Below, one piece after another: positions 41,877 through 54,779 of a stretch of 64,000 nucleotides of DNA. Made by a program: the position numbers and the translations under genes. The notes under the pieces are model-generated. The model saw only the letters and a list, made by a program, of their open reading frames with translations. It had not been told where the DNA came from and made no database searches. Source of the DNA: Gordius sp. MW1 (lineage: Eukaryota; Nematomorpha; Gordioida; Gordea; Gordiidae); the NCBI GenBank assembly GCA_964036665.1, contig OZ038528.1, forward strand, positions 13,336,501-13,400,500, in the 5' to 3' direction. Position 1 is the first letter of the stretch. The number at the start of each line of letters is the position of its first letter.

Positions 41877-43901
41877 CTTACCATCTATTGCTCCTAAGCA
41901 AAGAGCAATATTCCATCTTTTAAAAAATATTCGGATACGTAAATGAAAATTTTATAATATAATGAATTATTATACCCTAATCCAATCTGACACTGTTGGC
42001 AAAGGAATGTGAATTGACCTTAACTTTATTATGACATTCACACTCCTTCAATTCTAAAACTAAAGGCTAACTGTCTAAAATTTTCCCCCTTGATTTAATA
42101 CCCTACAATTGTTATAATTTTTTAATTGTTGAAATGTCATTACCTTAAGGTCAACATAAGTCTTTCTGCTGGAGGGAGAGAAAAACTTTGGATTTTGGAT
42201 GCTTTTAACAATTTTAATTAATAAGTAATAGAACGTTAAAGGATTTCTAGTGTATTAGAAAATTTTCTGCTCACTACTATCAATATCATCATAAATGTGA
42301 TTATATTCTCCAAATATATCACGTCTTTAATAAGTTAGGCTTTTATTCTTTCTACATCTTGTTATTAATAAACGGCTGAGTAAAATAAATAATAACATTT
42401 GAGTTTGAACCATGAACTTGAATCTGATATATCGACAAAAACATCGCGCGTTTCGAATCTGAATCCGAAGACATGCTCTAATAAGGGCGTCAAGGGTGGT
42501 TCGTTTTTTTCTATAATGTTTGTCAGACTAAATGTTTAACTGCTTGCTTATGTATTTTTCCTCCTTTTAGGTCTGCGTACACCAAGTTCTCTTCGTACCT
42601 TATTTATCCTTATGAATACTATGAATCCAATTAGCTCAGCCTTCCACTTCCGGAACTAGCCACTCTAACTTCAACAAACTCAATCCATACATATCAAGTT
42701 GACAGAGCTTAGAGTAGAACACATGGTTTTAAAAATATAAAAAACTACTGCCCCGATAAGAAAATAAAGGCGGAGAAAAAATAGAAGCAAGGAAAAAATT
42801 ATTATTTTAATCAGATTGAAAACATCCTATCGTTTAATATACTAAAATTGATTGGAAACATCTGCAACATGACATGTTGAACTAACCAAATAAAAATCAA
42901 ATATCTTTATCCAATATACTTTATCCAATACATCAATATAATTATAAAGAAAATAACCAAATATACATTCAATACGTTTTATTCTATATAAAATTATGTT
43001 GACGAATATAACCAAATAAACATTAAATTTGTTTTGGGCAACTGCGGTCTTATTACTTCGTAGATAAGTTATGCTTTATTGACCAATGAACTAATCGTAA
43101 CAATTTCGGAGTATATCGCGAATAATTATAATTTTGGGTTTTTTATAATTTAAAAAAAATGTATAAGGCTATGGCTCGCAGATGACTATTCATTTTATTA
43201 AATTTATTTTTAGCTTTTTTATTAGTTTTTTATGTTACAGTTTATCTCTTAAAAATGATCAAAACCGTTACTTGGCACAATCCTGAGTAGGAGCAATAAA
43301 ATCGTTTTAACAATCGTTATCTATAAATATTAGTAAGAGGGGTAATAAAAAAACTTTAAGTAAAATTATGAATAAGGGGGAACACCACATTATCAAACAT
43401 ACTAAATTATTAGAACTTAATAAAATAAATTCAAAATTACTATTTATCTCTATTATATATATTGCCTACAAAAAAATTAAATTTATGTAAAACTAATTTA
43501 TTATGACTTTCCTTATTTAAATGCCTTAAAACTAAAAACAATTATCCTCATTTAAAATTTTTAATAATACCTTATATGTTTGCTTATATTTAGTGTCTTA
43601 TAACATTTACATATGTTAATGAGTTTAATATATAAGTTTATAATATATATAGCGCCTTAAATAAACTGATGTTATGTTAAAGCCTAAATCAAACTGCAAT
43701 TATCTTTATATCAAAGATTTGATAATATAAAAATTTATAAAGCTCCAAATTTTTATACCCTTACTTATTCTTATTGCTATATTCATATGTTTTTATTTTA
43801 ATATATCTATTTTCAATTTTTTAACAATTATTACCATTTGTATCTAGTTTGCTAATTTAATAGTTGAATCGTGCAGTAGTAATTTTGCGCATTTGTTATT
43901 G
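41877..43901. other. POLR1C upstream region, nothing recognised
   Basis: About 2 kb of AT-rich DNA with no coding or repeat signal that I can support. The POLR1C promoter should lie at its right end. Confidence 0.4.
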
Positions 43902-46900
43902 ATGAACCATAATAAAATTAACCTTACGTTTAGTGGAATTACTAATGTAATGGTAGTTTTTCATATTTCTCGTAAATTACTTTAAACATTTAATTAATTA
44001 ATTAATTAATCTATATAACTATGAGTTTTCTTAAAATATTTGTTAAAACTACCTTGTATTAATATTGTATTGTATTACCATATTTAAGGTTCAAAATATA
44101 TATGAAGAGCCTAAATGGAATTTTTCCTATTTTAAAAAGGTATTGATTTTTTGTTATATATATAATTCTCATAGGCCTTTAATATTCAAATTACTGACCT
44201 CTCAGATAATTTTATGGAATTTGATATAATAGGATGTGATGCATCATTGGTCAACTCTATAAGAAGATTGTTGATTGCAGAGGTTAAATATTCATTGTAA
44301 ATATTTTGTATGTTTTCATTTTACAGGTCCCAACAATGGCTATTGAACATGTATTTCTATATAACAATACATCTGTTATTCAAGATGAAGTACTCTGCCA
44401 TCGTTTAGGCTTGATTCCTTTGAAAGTTGACCCCAGATTATTTTCTTTCAAATCTACAGGTGACAAAATTTTATACATCAAAATGTTATTTGCATTTGCC
44501 TAAATCATAATAAAATACTTCAACAAATTTATATTAAAATTTTTAAAAAACATAAGTGATAAAATAAGATTTTGATTATAATATCTAATTTAAACAAAGC
44601 CCAATTTTTTTTATTGAATATTTTTTGTCCTGACATTTCTTTTTTATTAAAGAATATCCAGCTTTTAAACAATTTTAAGCTTTTAAACCATTCATACCCA
44701 TGAGTGTTGAGTTCTTCCTACAAAATCTGACAATAATTTTAACACAAACCATCCCCATTTTAAAATTACTAAGAATATTAAGCCTAACTAAAACCCAGCA
44801 GTTGGTTCAAAATGTTTTGCCATTCTACTATATTGGCATTTTAATTTTAAAGCAATTTATATTTATCTTTCAATGTCAACATATTTGCTACAAATGACCA
44901 CCCTTTATTAATTTTTAAAACATGATCAAATTTGATTGAAAAGTTTAGACTTTTCTACCTGTTGATCTTATTCTTGCAGATCTTTATTGTAAATTAATTT
45001 AATGAAAAAACTCGACGCTTTTATTGCTAAATATATATTCATTATTGCCACAATTTTAAATATCCTGTTGTAATAGCTATTTTATAAAAATATTTTATTT
45101 TGCTTATTATTAGTTCCCTTATATCTGTATTTAATTGAGTCTAACTGTAATGTTCTATCCTCATTACATTTCTGCTTAATCCATCATTTTGATTATCCCT
45201 TGGCTTTGAATCATTGATGCTTAAGATTTAAATCTATCAGAGCTGCACAATTCAAAGCATTATTATGACTTGGAATTTGACTTAGTCAACTATTAAGGCT
45301 CAACCCTAAATCTTTTCTTAAACAAATTTTTGGAAAATTTAAGATTTCTTGCTAATTTTGCTCCAAAGAACATGTTCAAAATTCTTAAAAATTATTTGAA
45401 TTACTTTTTTGTGCCAATTATTACATACTATTGCTGTTGTTCAACAGGCATATATAATTAAATTATTATCAGCTAATTTTTTCCTCAATGACATCCATTA
45501 TTTAATGTAAAACCATAGAGCTAGCCAGGGGCAAGTAGGGTTTGGCGGCTGCGGTTTAAAAATTACTGTCCCACACTGATATACCGTTCTCAAGTGCGGA
45601 ATATTAGATGCCACTAAAGGTTTAATTGGAATCTTCGACAAATATACTATCGCAATCTCACATGAAAGCCATGCTTTAATTATGGATACATTTAAACAAA
45701 AAATCAAAAAGGGCTCCTTTAGAGCAGATCACATTTGGTAAACCTTTTCTGCCCGAACCTGTCCCTGTACGATTTTAAAACTAAACTGCCCGTCCTGGCC
45801 CTCCTGAACTCTCCTCTTCCGTCCAGCCAAGCCCGAGATCTTAGAGCTGCTTGGACCGAAAAATATTTTTTTAATATTTTTATATTTTTAGCAGTATCGT
45901 TATATTTCCAAAAATAATATTAATTTCCGAATTTTTTATAGAACTAAGATTAACATATATTAAAAAATCAAATATAAAGTGACTAAATGATTCACGAAAA
46001 CGGACGAGTACATCATATAGCTGTTCTGCCAAATTGAAATCAATATAACCAATACAAATTATATATTCTTGAAAGCTCTGCACAACTTAGCCCACTTTGT
46101 GGAATAATCAAGACAAACACCTAACTATTCTTTTGGAAAGACATTCTTTTATAATTGGCCAAAAATCTAAAGGTGGATATTTCTTATATTTGGTGCACAC
46201 AAATATCACCTCATTACAAATTCACCCACACCTATACGTTCAGATGATTCCAGAAACTTCAACCCTCTAATTCTTATGGCCAAAGTTCACATATAAAACC
46301 CATGGCAACACATACTTTTATCCCTAATTTATATATTTAAACACATGGTATGAATTCATCATATAATCATTCATCATTATATTACACAAACCAAAACAAA
46401 GAGAAAGTGATTTATTAAATTCTCAAAAAGAATCTTCACCTTATAACCTAAATTAACACTATGACATTAAAAATTTACCTATGAGAACACACCTATTCTC
46501 TATTTCGGATAAATATCAAACATTTGTAATAATCATTATCATCAAAGCCAAATGAAGCCCTCAAACATCCATCACATAACTAATTATGAACATCCATCTT
46601 AAATAAAAGTTTTCTTAATATGCAGAAAGTTTGAATGATTGATTGAAAACTAACCTTTGAATTCATTGCTTACCCTTACACAATATAATCATTCATCATT
46701 ATATTAAACCAACCAAAAACAAAGAAAAAGTGATTTATTAAATCCTCAGTAAGAATCTTCACCACATAATCTAAATTATCACTATGACATTAAACAAAGC
46801 ACTCTGTCCCTCTTGTAATAGGAAAATATCCATAAACAATATTACATGGCCTTACAACATTTAGATGCCCTTCTTCTGGTAAGAGTGTACCCCCAATTAT

Positions 46901-49900
46901 TCTTAAACCCCCCTTAACTCTTAATAATGAAGAAAGAAATGAACCTTTATTTCTTATAACACCACCTGATTTACCTCAACCCTCTAATTATTATATTAGT
47001 GACATAGAACCTAACTATTCATGGAGCAATGCCTTCCTAGCTCAATCCTCTACTAGTACTTTAAACAACATCCCACGTGGAGCTCCCCCTGCTATGCAAC
47101 AATTACTTATAAACCTTATCAAATTAATTTCTGATAATCCAGAAAACCCTAAAAGTTGGGATACACTATTTAATTTAGCCTCAAAGATTTTGTTTATTCC
47201 TCCAAACAAAGACACCAATTTATCCAAACATATCAAAGAAGCAATTCTAAATTTCAACAACGGAACACCCCCTACATTGTCAAATAAACTGACATCAAAG
47301 ATAGATTATATCCTTATCACAAAGAGCAAATCAAATCTCAAAAAAATCAATTCATACAATTTAAGAGGTGCTTTGAATGTATTTTATAATAACCACTCCA
47401 TGGTATCTGCCAATCAAGATTCATTTAGCCAAATTAGTATCTTGCACCCTAACTCAAATCATACCTTTAAATACCCAAACAGTATTTCTTCATTGTCATT
47501 TTCTCCCCAAGAAATTAGTGAAGCTATCAATCATTTCCCCTAGATTCCTCTGCAGGGTTAGATGGCATTAAACCTAACTTCTTGCAAGATTTAATCAATT
47601 TAAAGAACAATTTTTCATACTCATTGCTTGAATCAATTACCCATCTTTGCAACTTAATTGTAAATGCCAATGTCCCTCAAGAGATTAGGCCAGTTCTCTT
47701 TGGGGCACGTCTTTTAGCTTTAAAAAAACCTAACAATTCCTTAAGACCCATCGCCATTGGGAGTGTATTCCGCCGTTTAATTTTTAAAATAATTTGCAAA
47801 CGAATCAAACCCTCATTGACCAATACCCTTTCACCTCATCAATTAGGCTTTGGTGTGATGGGTGGATGTGAGGCTGCAAGCCATGCAGGTCGTATCACAA
47901 TACAAAACCTTCATCCCGAACACTGTCTAGTGAAACTGGATTTCTCAAATGCCTTCAATCAGCTTAATAGAAACGTTTTTATGGAAAATTTTTTAGAAGA
48001 ATTTCCCCAATACGCAAATTATATCTTAGAAAGTTACGGATCACCATCCCTTTTAAATTTTGGCTCCTTTATTATTAAATCTGCTGAGGGCCTTCAACAA
48101 GGTGATCTCCTTGGGCCACCATTATTTTGTTGCGGGATAAAGAAACTTATTAACCAAATTAAGGACCAGTGCGACCTATCATTACATGTATGGTACCTAG
48201 ATGATGCGACTTTGGCGGGCTGCTATGATCAGGTCGCCAAAGCCATAACCATTATCAAAGACTATTGTGTACCTTTAAATCTATCGCTCAACGATGGCAA
48301 ATGCGAAATTTTACAACCACCTACTTGCGACCAATATTCGATTTTTAAACCTTATTCCACCGTAGCTAAGGAAAAACTTTCTATGCTCGGTTCACCCATA
48401 GGCGGATCTCCGTGCTTGCAGGACTTTTTAAATAAACATTTAGCTTTGTTGGCCTCAAAAATGGAACTTTTAAAATTGTTACCAATATATCACGCTTTTT
48501 TTATGATAAAAAACTTTTTTAATATCTCCAAGATTCAGCATTGTTTTAGATCAGCCGCTGCTTTTTTACATACTGATATTCTTAAATTATACGAATCCAC
48601 AATTAAAAATCTCCTAGAAAAAATTTTAAACTTATCTTTTAATGATACTAGCTGGTTACAAGCCACACTTCCAACTAAATCTGGAGGATTAGGAATAAGG
48701 TCCCCTTTGACCATTAGCCTAGTAGCCTTCCTCTCGTCTTTCAATCTAGTTAAAGATCTCGTTGTTTTTAAATTGACCACCCATACGGAAGATTTTTTAA
48801 CGCAAACTGCTTAAACATCATGGCTTGAAAATGTAATGCCAGGAGCCATTATTCCAGATTCAGTCAAACAACGAGATTGGGATGCCAGTATAGTGTCACG
48901 CTCCGTCGCTTACCTACTTTCGAGTTGTGACGCCGTACAGCATTTCAATCTCAGGTCACTAAGGACTGACTCTGGTCACGAATGGCTGGAATGCATTCCA
49001 AGCAAGTTCTCTGGGCTCTTACTCTCAAACCCCGAAATTACTTACGCGATCGCCTTGAGACTGGGGATCCCAATTTGCAAGCAATTGACTTGTAAAAATT
49101 GTAAGAAACAAATTGATGTTTGGGCCCACCACCCCTTACATTGTAAACTTAACAAATTCCGTTTCATTCGCCATCAAAAGATCAACCTTTTGATTCATAA
49201 CGCTTTACTAAAAGCCGGCTTCCTTTCTATTCTCGAACCATCTGAACCCACTTGAGGGTAGAATGCGCCCCGATGGAACATCCACAATTCCATGGGAGGA
49301 TGGTAAGTTCCTATCTTGGGACTTTACCTGCATCGACGTATTTGCACCCTCTCACAATAACGCTGACCCATTAGCTCTTGCGGAAGCACGCAAAACTCAT
49401 AAATAACGTGATATAATTCCTTCTAAAATTTTTATCCCTATCGTGGCTTCTTGTTCTGCCACTTTTGGCAAACAGGCATTAGCCTTCTTTAAATTGATGG
49501 GAAAGAGATCCCCCGAAGGAAAATACTCAGCAAGTTTTCTTTTACGCCAAAAAATAGGAATTTTAATAGCCATATACAATTATGAGGCATTTTCCGACAC
49601 CTGGTCTCTGGCCCTCGATGAAGATGACGAGTAGTCACGCTTTTTATTTATTTATTGATCGTGTTTTATATTTTTCAAATATAGATTTTACCTAATAAAA
49701 ATTTAAAAAAAAAAAAATCATCGAGCTTTAACTGCTAAATCTTGTAATGGTAACCCCTCGAGCAGGTTTGGAGAGCCGGCGCCTCTGATTTAGAGTATAT
49801 GCCCACACTGATGCAACCTGAAATTCGTTGAGAATTGGCTAATAAAGGTAGGTCAATTAATCATTATTCGGCTTGGTAAATGCACTTGCAAAGAGTCTGT

Positions 49901-51920
49901 TTAATTGGTTACCAATGTCGTTAGGCTATTGTTCCATGTGAATGTGAAAATGAATCTCACCCGCTTAATGGTCATCTTGTTGTTTTCCTTATCACTTTGA
50001 GGGGGTGGGGACTTTTGGTGCCTGCCAAATTAAAATTTTTCGCCAGATCTTATAATAAAGTTAAATTTCAACTTTCTATAATTATTTGGATTTTGACAAA
50101 GTCTGAGCCATTTTTTTGAAGACAGGCAGGCACATCAACTTCCTTCATATCCGTCATACAGTTTGAAATGGAAACATTAGCTGTTGGACGTGTTAGTTCA
50201 CAAAACTCTAACCCATCTTGTTTATATTTAATTTAATTCGAACCTTTTAGTATGAAAATTCTAATTACTAAACATGGTGCAAGGCAATTGACTATCTAAT
50301 TTATTCAAATATTACCGTGAAGAAACATATTGTTGTTTTATTATTAGCTTATTGGAATATATTACTAATTGATTAATCATGACATTTCAATTTTGAAAGA
50401 CTTGATTGTATTAACTTTTTTATTTTAGATGAGCCTGTTAGTGCAAATAATACTCTAGTATTTTCACTCAATGTGAAATGTACAAATAATTCAAATGAAG
50501 ATGTCAAAAATAATGATAAAAACAATCACTCTACCGGTAAATATTTTACTTATAAATATAACATGATATTTGATACCCCTGATAATATTTAGTTTATAGT
50601 GGGGACCTTGTATGGCAACCATTTGAAAATCAAGAAGAGTTGTTCAAAGACACATATGTGGGCCCTGTTCAAAAAGATATTGTAATTGCTAAACTCAAGC
50701 CAGGTCAGGTAATAGATCTCAAAGTGCATGCTGTCAAGGGTATAGGAAGTGACCATGCAAAATTTTCTCCTGTATGTAAGTTAAAACATATGAATTATTA
50801 GTTTTAGTTTTATATTAACAGTTTAACATCTTTTATGTTCTTAAGTTAATATTAATTAAACAATGAAAAATTTATATCTCATCCCACTTGGCAGCGTAAT
50901 TACATTTTAATATTTAACCTGTGTTACACATGTAGGCTTTTTAGATTTAGGGAATTTTTCCCTTTTATATAATGGCCCTAATTAAGTTTGTGATTTTAAT
51001 ATATATAACCACTTATATATGCATTTGTAATCAATTTTCTTATGCAATTTCCATCAATTTCGTTTATCCTAAAGATTAAAAAAATTATACTAAGCCTTTT
51101 CTTTATCTTATCAAGTTATGGTAAGAATCTCAGTACCAAATTAACATTAGATAAGATTTGATCTATGTCATATGAAATATAAGGATCAGCTTATTTAATT
51201 CAAATTGTTTCAAAAGCTTATTTCTTGTAAACACTGATAGAAACGTAATATTTTTACACCTAAATTATCAAATAAGAACTATTTATTAATTCAAATTAAT
51301 AAATGAAAGCATCTTCACAGACATTATTTTTTAACAAAAATATTATTTAGTAATTTTGTTATTATATTTGTGCCCTTTATATATAATTTTACTTTTATTT
51401 AATCTAGTTTAGATTAAAACATAGGATTTTAATTATTTTTATATTTTTTCTAATATATTTATATTTTTGCGACAATGTTTTATAATCTAGGTACTGCTTC
51501 TTATCGTTTATTACCCGAAATAATCCTGAAAAAAGACGTTTATAACGACGATGCTTTAAGCTTGCAAAAATGTTTTTCTCGGGGAGTTATAGAATTGAAG
51601 GATGAAAATGGTGAGTTTTTTATTTTACATGACTTCATTTATAATCTAGGTAATAAGAAAGCATTCGTCGAAAATTCACGCCTTGACCAATGTAGTCGCA
51701 ATGTATTTCGGCATAATGAGCTAAAAGATGCTGTTGAACTTAACAAAATTCGAGATCACTATATATGTAAGTGTACAAGTCTTTATAAGATATACTTTTT
51801 TTAGTTAGCATAGATTCTACAGGAGCCTTAACTCCGTCAGATTTATTTGAAGAAGCTGTAAAAATAATGATTAATAAATGTAAACATTTTTTAAAACAAA
51901 TCAACAGTGTATACGAATAA
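43902..51920 (+). CDS. POLR1C: DNA-directed RNA polymerases I and III subunit RPAC1
   Basis: Exons: 43902-43946, 44089-44139, 44175-44282, 44327-44459, 50429-50536, 50593-50775, 51491-51610, 51650-51766, 51805-51920, giving 981 nt and 326 residues (human protein about 346). All junctions are GT-AG and phases close. Conserved blocks: the alpha-like core from exons 3-4 ([20 protein letters not shown] and [20 protein letters not shown]), [13 protein letters not shown] (exon 6), [10 protein letters not shown] (exon 7), and the end [23 protein letters not shown]1 pairs with RPAC2 (POLR1D) to form the alpha-like assembly platform of RNA polymerases I and III. Exon 1 is short and less certain; it was chosen because it supplies [10 protein letters not shown] before [17 protein letters not shown], like the family N-terminus. 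The 39-bp intron 51611-51649 has no stop and is a multiple of three, so its retention would add 13 residues. Intron 4 (5.97 kb) contains a LINE. Weakest call: exons 1-2. Confidence 0.93.
44460..46360. other. POLR1C intron 4, left part
   Basis: AT-rich intronic DNA. The only recognised piece is 45723-45872, a decayed end of the CAGAGGTCAGA hAT family (CTGCCCGAACCTGTCCC, CTGCCCGTCCTGGCCC). Small frames here are not supported as genes. Confidence 0.5.
46361..46793. repeat. Pair of about 110-bp direct repeats, 322 bp apart
   Basis: ATAATCATTCATCATTATAT at 46362 and 46684 starts two copies that continue through AAGTGATTTATTAAAT and end with ACTATGACATTAA (46458 and 46781). They lie just upstream of the LINE coding region and may be its 5' untranslated repeat. 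Confidence 0.7.
46800..49719 (+). mobile_element. Non-LTR retrotransposon with restriction-like endonuclease, degenerate
   Basis: Sense-oriented in POLR1C intron 4. Coding blocks in order: a leading segment with [18 protein letters not shown] (about 47065-47120); a long RT frame 47582-48814 with [66 protein letters not shown] and the catalytic [10 protein letters not shown]; then 48836-49255 with a Cys/His cluster [18 protein letters not shown]; then RMRPDG...[15 protein letters not shown] (about 49260-49340), a PD-(D/E)XK restriction-like endonuclease signature. It ends with an A-run (49706-49719). Breaks: frameshifts near 47541 and 49253, stops at 48812 and about 49405. Placement in an RLE clade (R2/NeSL/Utopia side) follows from RT plus C-terminal RLE; the exact clade is uncertain. 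Confidence 0.85.
49720..50428. other. POLR1C intron 4, right part
   Basis: AT-rich intronic sequence, nothing recognised. Confidence 0.4.
50776..51490. other. POLR1C intron 6 (715 bp)
   Basis: AT-rich, no recognised element. The acceptor TATAATCTAG at 51481-51490 is copied almost exactly at the next acceptor (ATAATCTAG, 51641-51649). Confidence 0.6.
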
Positions 51921-53369
51921 AATATATTTATCTAGTGCCATTAAAATACATTGAGTAAATGAATATTATAAAATTTGGTCAAATATGATTAGATCAAAAA
52001 TTTTGAGAAACGTGTATATAAAACAGTTTCAATACCAAAAATAGTTGTTATTTTTTAAGATAGCTACGCTTTTAAAACGAACGCCTACCACTCCATTGAG
52101 GACCTTTTACGGGGTCCTCTCGGGGGATGATTACACATAAGTTTTACCATCTCCATTTTATTAATACATATACGACAGCCCAAAAACGTGCGGTAAGTGG
52201 TAGCAAGTATGTGAAACAAAACAACTAGAATTACACATTTGAAATCGGGTATTGAAATATAGTATTGAATTTCTATTTTTTTATGTGCGACCAAATGGCA
52301 AACCAATTGTTGCTCTAGGAGGCCGTCAGTTTTCCTGTATTCTTTGAGCTCGTCTGCTACGCTAACATTTGTTAGTAGCTCTACCATGTATTCATAGTTG
52401 AAAAAGTCCTTAGTTTGCAATAATCTCGTCCTTTGGAACCCATCTCAGGCCGTTTTTTTATCTCCAACACTTGTTCCCTCTACCGTCGAGCATATTTTTG
52501 TAGAGGCATTTTTTAATTGGGGGGGGGCATGTTCCGATCCTTAAATAAAGTCCTTGAATGGTGTCTTTGAGCGTGTAAACGTTGGGTTTTATGGTGAGGT
52601 ATTCATATTCGACCTTGACTTTGTGTAGTGTTTCGATATTGTCTCGACTTTAAAAAATTTTTATACTATCGTATTTTTTCCCCTAATTTATTTAAATTAT
52701 TATATAAATAAAAAAATCAAAATGGCTAACACTTTTCAAAACCTTATATGTCATTTGAACCAGCTGGGACTCTAGTGAGCATCGGCAAAGTAATGCCTTT
52801 AGATAAATAATTTAACAAGGTTTTGGCGCTTTTATATAACCGTCATCAGTTTGTTCAAAGAAATTGCACGTTAGGTCATTAGTTGCTCACATAACGTTGT
52901 AAAAACATCAATTTATTAGGATTAATGTTAGAAATGAGATTTTAGGTGTTTAAAATCAATTGCACATATTCACAAATACTTTTTCATTTTAAGAATTAAA
53001 CGATTCCATATAAGGTAATACGCCATTTTATCTATCAAAATTTATCCTTGATCCATTTAAAATAATTTAGGCAAAATATTTTTTATTAATAAAGCTTTTG
53101 CAAAACACAGTAAATTCGTCACCTGTCAACCCTATATTTATAATGTGAAAGGTTATTTAAATGGCAAAAAATATGTATAATGTGATTTACGGCTTGAGAA
53201 TTTAAGTCAGAGGTATACTATGAGTTCGAGCATATCAAACTCCTTGTAGACTCATAATTTAATCTATTGCTTTTGAAGGCAATCGTTTGGCAGACACAGA
53301 AGTCGCGGCGATTAAAAATGGTGAAATAAATCTGAATATTTTTTTAGGCAAATAGCCTTAAAAATTAAA
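51921..53369. other. POLR1C downstream region with an unassigned minus-strand frame
   Basis: 52420-52085 (minus) reads 111 residues (MQTKDFFNYEYMVELLTNVS..., ADELKEYRKTDGLLEQQLVC). A stop-interrupted stretch upstream to about 52640 (HKVKVEYEYLTIKPNVYTLK) may belong to it. I do not recognise a family; it could be a decayed gene or TE protein. The rest is AT-rich with nothing identified. Confidence 0.3.
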
Positions 53370-53419
53370 AAAAATTGTCATATGCCCCCCCCCTCCGCCC
53401 CCTTCATGTGTGCTTGGAT

Positions 53420-54589
53420 TAGAGGTGTGCACGGATCAAATTTTTTTGATCCGATCCGAAGGGTTTTCGAAAAATTTTATATCCATCCGATTCGAGTTTT
53501 TCAAAATCTAAATACGATCCGAATTTTTAATTAAAATTTTACGAACAGAACTTTTTATTGATAATTAATTCAAAATAGATAAAAATAAGATATAGCAATT
53601 TTAATAGACCTGAAATAAATAGAAAATTTTATTTGACTAATTCCATATTATCATAAAAATAATAAAGAATCTAAATTTTCTGGTTTAATTCGCGTTCTTC
53701 TTTCTTCTAATGTTCTTCCAGCCACCGAGAAATTTCTTTCCGAAGTGGTAGAGGTATAGCTAAAACTTTATTTGCCAGCTTTTAAAGCCTTGGCAGGACT
53801 GTTTGATATAAAACCCACCATTTCAGCAAATCTTTTTTTGAATCATATTTGCAATCTTCATTTCAAAGATAATTATAAAAAGGTATACTAAAAATTATTG
53901 ATTTAATTCATTTTTTTTGTATTATTGCCATATTATTTCTTCCCAAATTCAAATACAGATAATACATTAATCAAATAATTAAGTATGTTGTATGCTGAAA
54001 AGTAATCAATTAATGAGCTGGCATCGAGCCATGGATTGAGATTGTTTCAAAAATGATATTTATTTTATTGAAGTAAATTGTATATCGTGAAATATAAACG
54101 TGAAAATGTAAGATAAATATGAAATATAAATAAAGTAAATGATAATGCTTAAGTGTAGGAATGATATGTATGAATTGTGAATTGCTGTGTGAATTATTAT
54201 ATATGTGATGTGTTGTTGAATGATGTGAATTGAAGAATCTGTGTTCTCCAATATGACGTGATAATAATAATATGTGTTGTTGAATGATGTGAATTGAAGA
54301 ATCTGTGTTTTCCAATATGATATGATAATATGTGATGTTGAATGAATGTGTATGTGTTGATGACGTGTATATGTTGTTCATGTTATGTGATAACAGAGAT
54401 TGTATTAGATTTTACCATTTCCATGGTGATTTTCTGCTTGATATAGAAAATTAGAACTTATTATTGTTTATTTTAAATTTGAAAATTCGATCCAACTAAA
54501 ATAAAATGTTGTTCCGATCCGACTTCCAAAATTAAAATGTTGATCCGATCCAAGTTCGGACGGATCGGATTGATCCGTGCACACCTCTA
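53420..54589 (-). mobile_element. hAT element with TAGAGGTGTGCACGGATC ends
   Basis: TIRs TAGAGGTGTGCACGGATC / GATCCGTGCACACCTCTA carry repeated GATCCGA subterminal motifs. The perfect 8-bp duplication is GCTTGGAT (53412-53419, 54590-54597). On the minus strand near 53745-53640 it encodes SERNFSVAGRTLEERRTRI, the hAT dimerisation end; the rest of the transposase is missing. A 65-bp doublet (about 54208-54320) lies inside, and a His/Ser-rich frame over it is not a gene. Confidence 0.93.
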
Positions 54590-54779
54590 GCTTGGATAGA
54601 TATGGGGGCGGGAGTGTAAGAGATGGATAAAGGGAAGAGAGACGTGTTAGTAAACAGCGCGTGTGTAGTATTTACTCTAATCCTACTGTACTCCTTTTCC
54701 CAGACACAATGGGACGAATTTTGATAAGGGGAAGGGGTTCACAAAGACGCGAATAGATTTAAATATAGAGGTGTAACAA

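Noticed and set aside
54010-54381. His/Ser-rich 123-residue frame
   Set aside because: Lies over a short repeat inside a hAT element with perfect TSD; low complexity.
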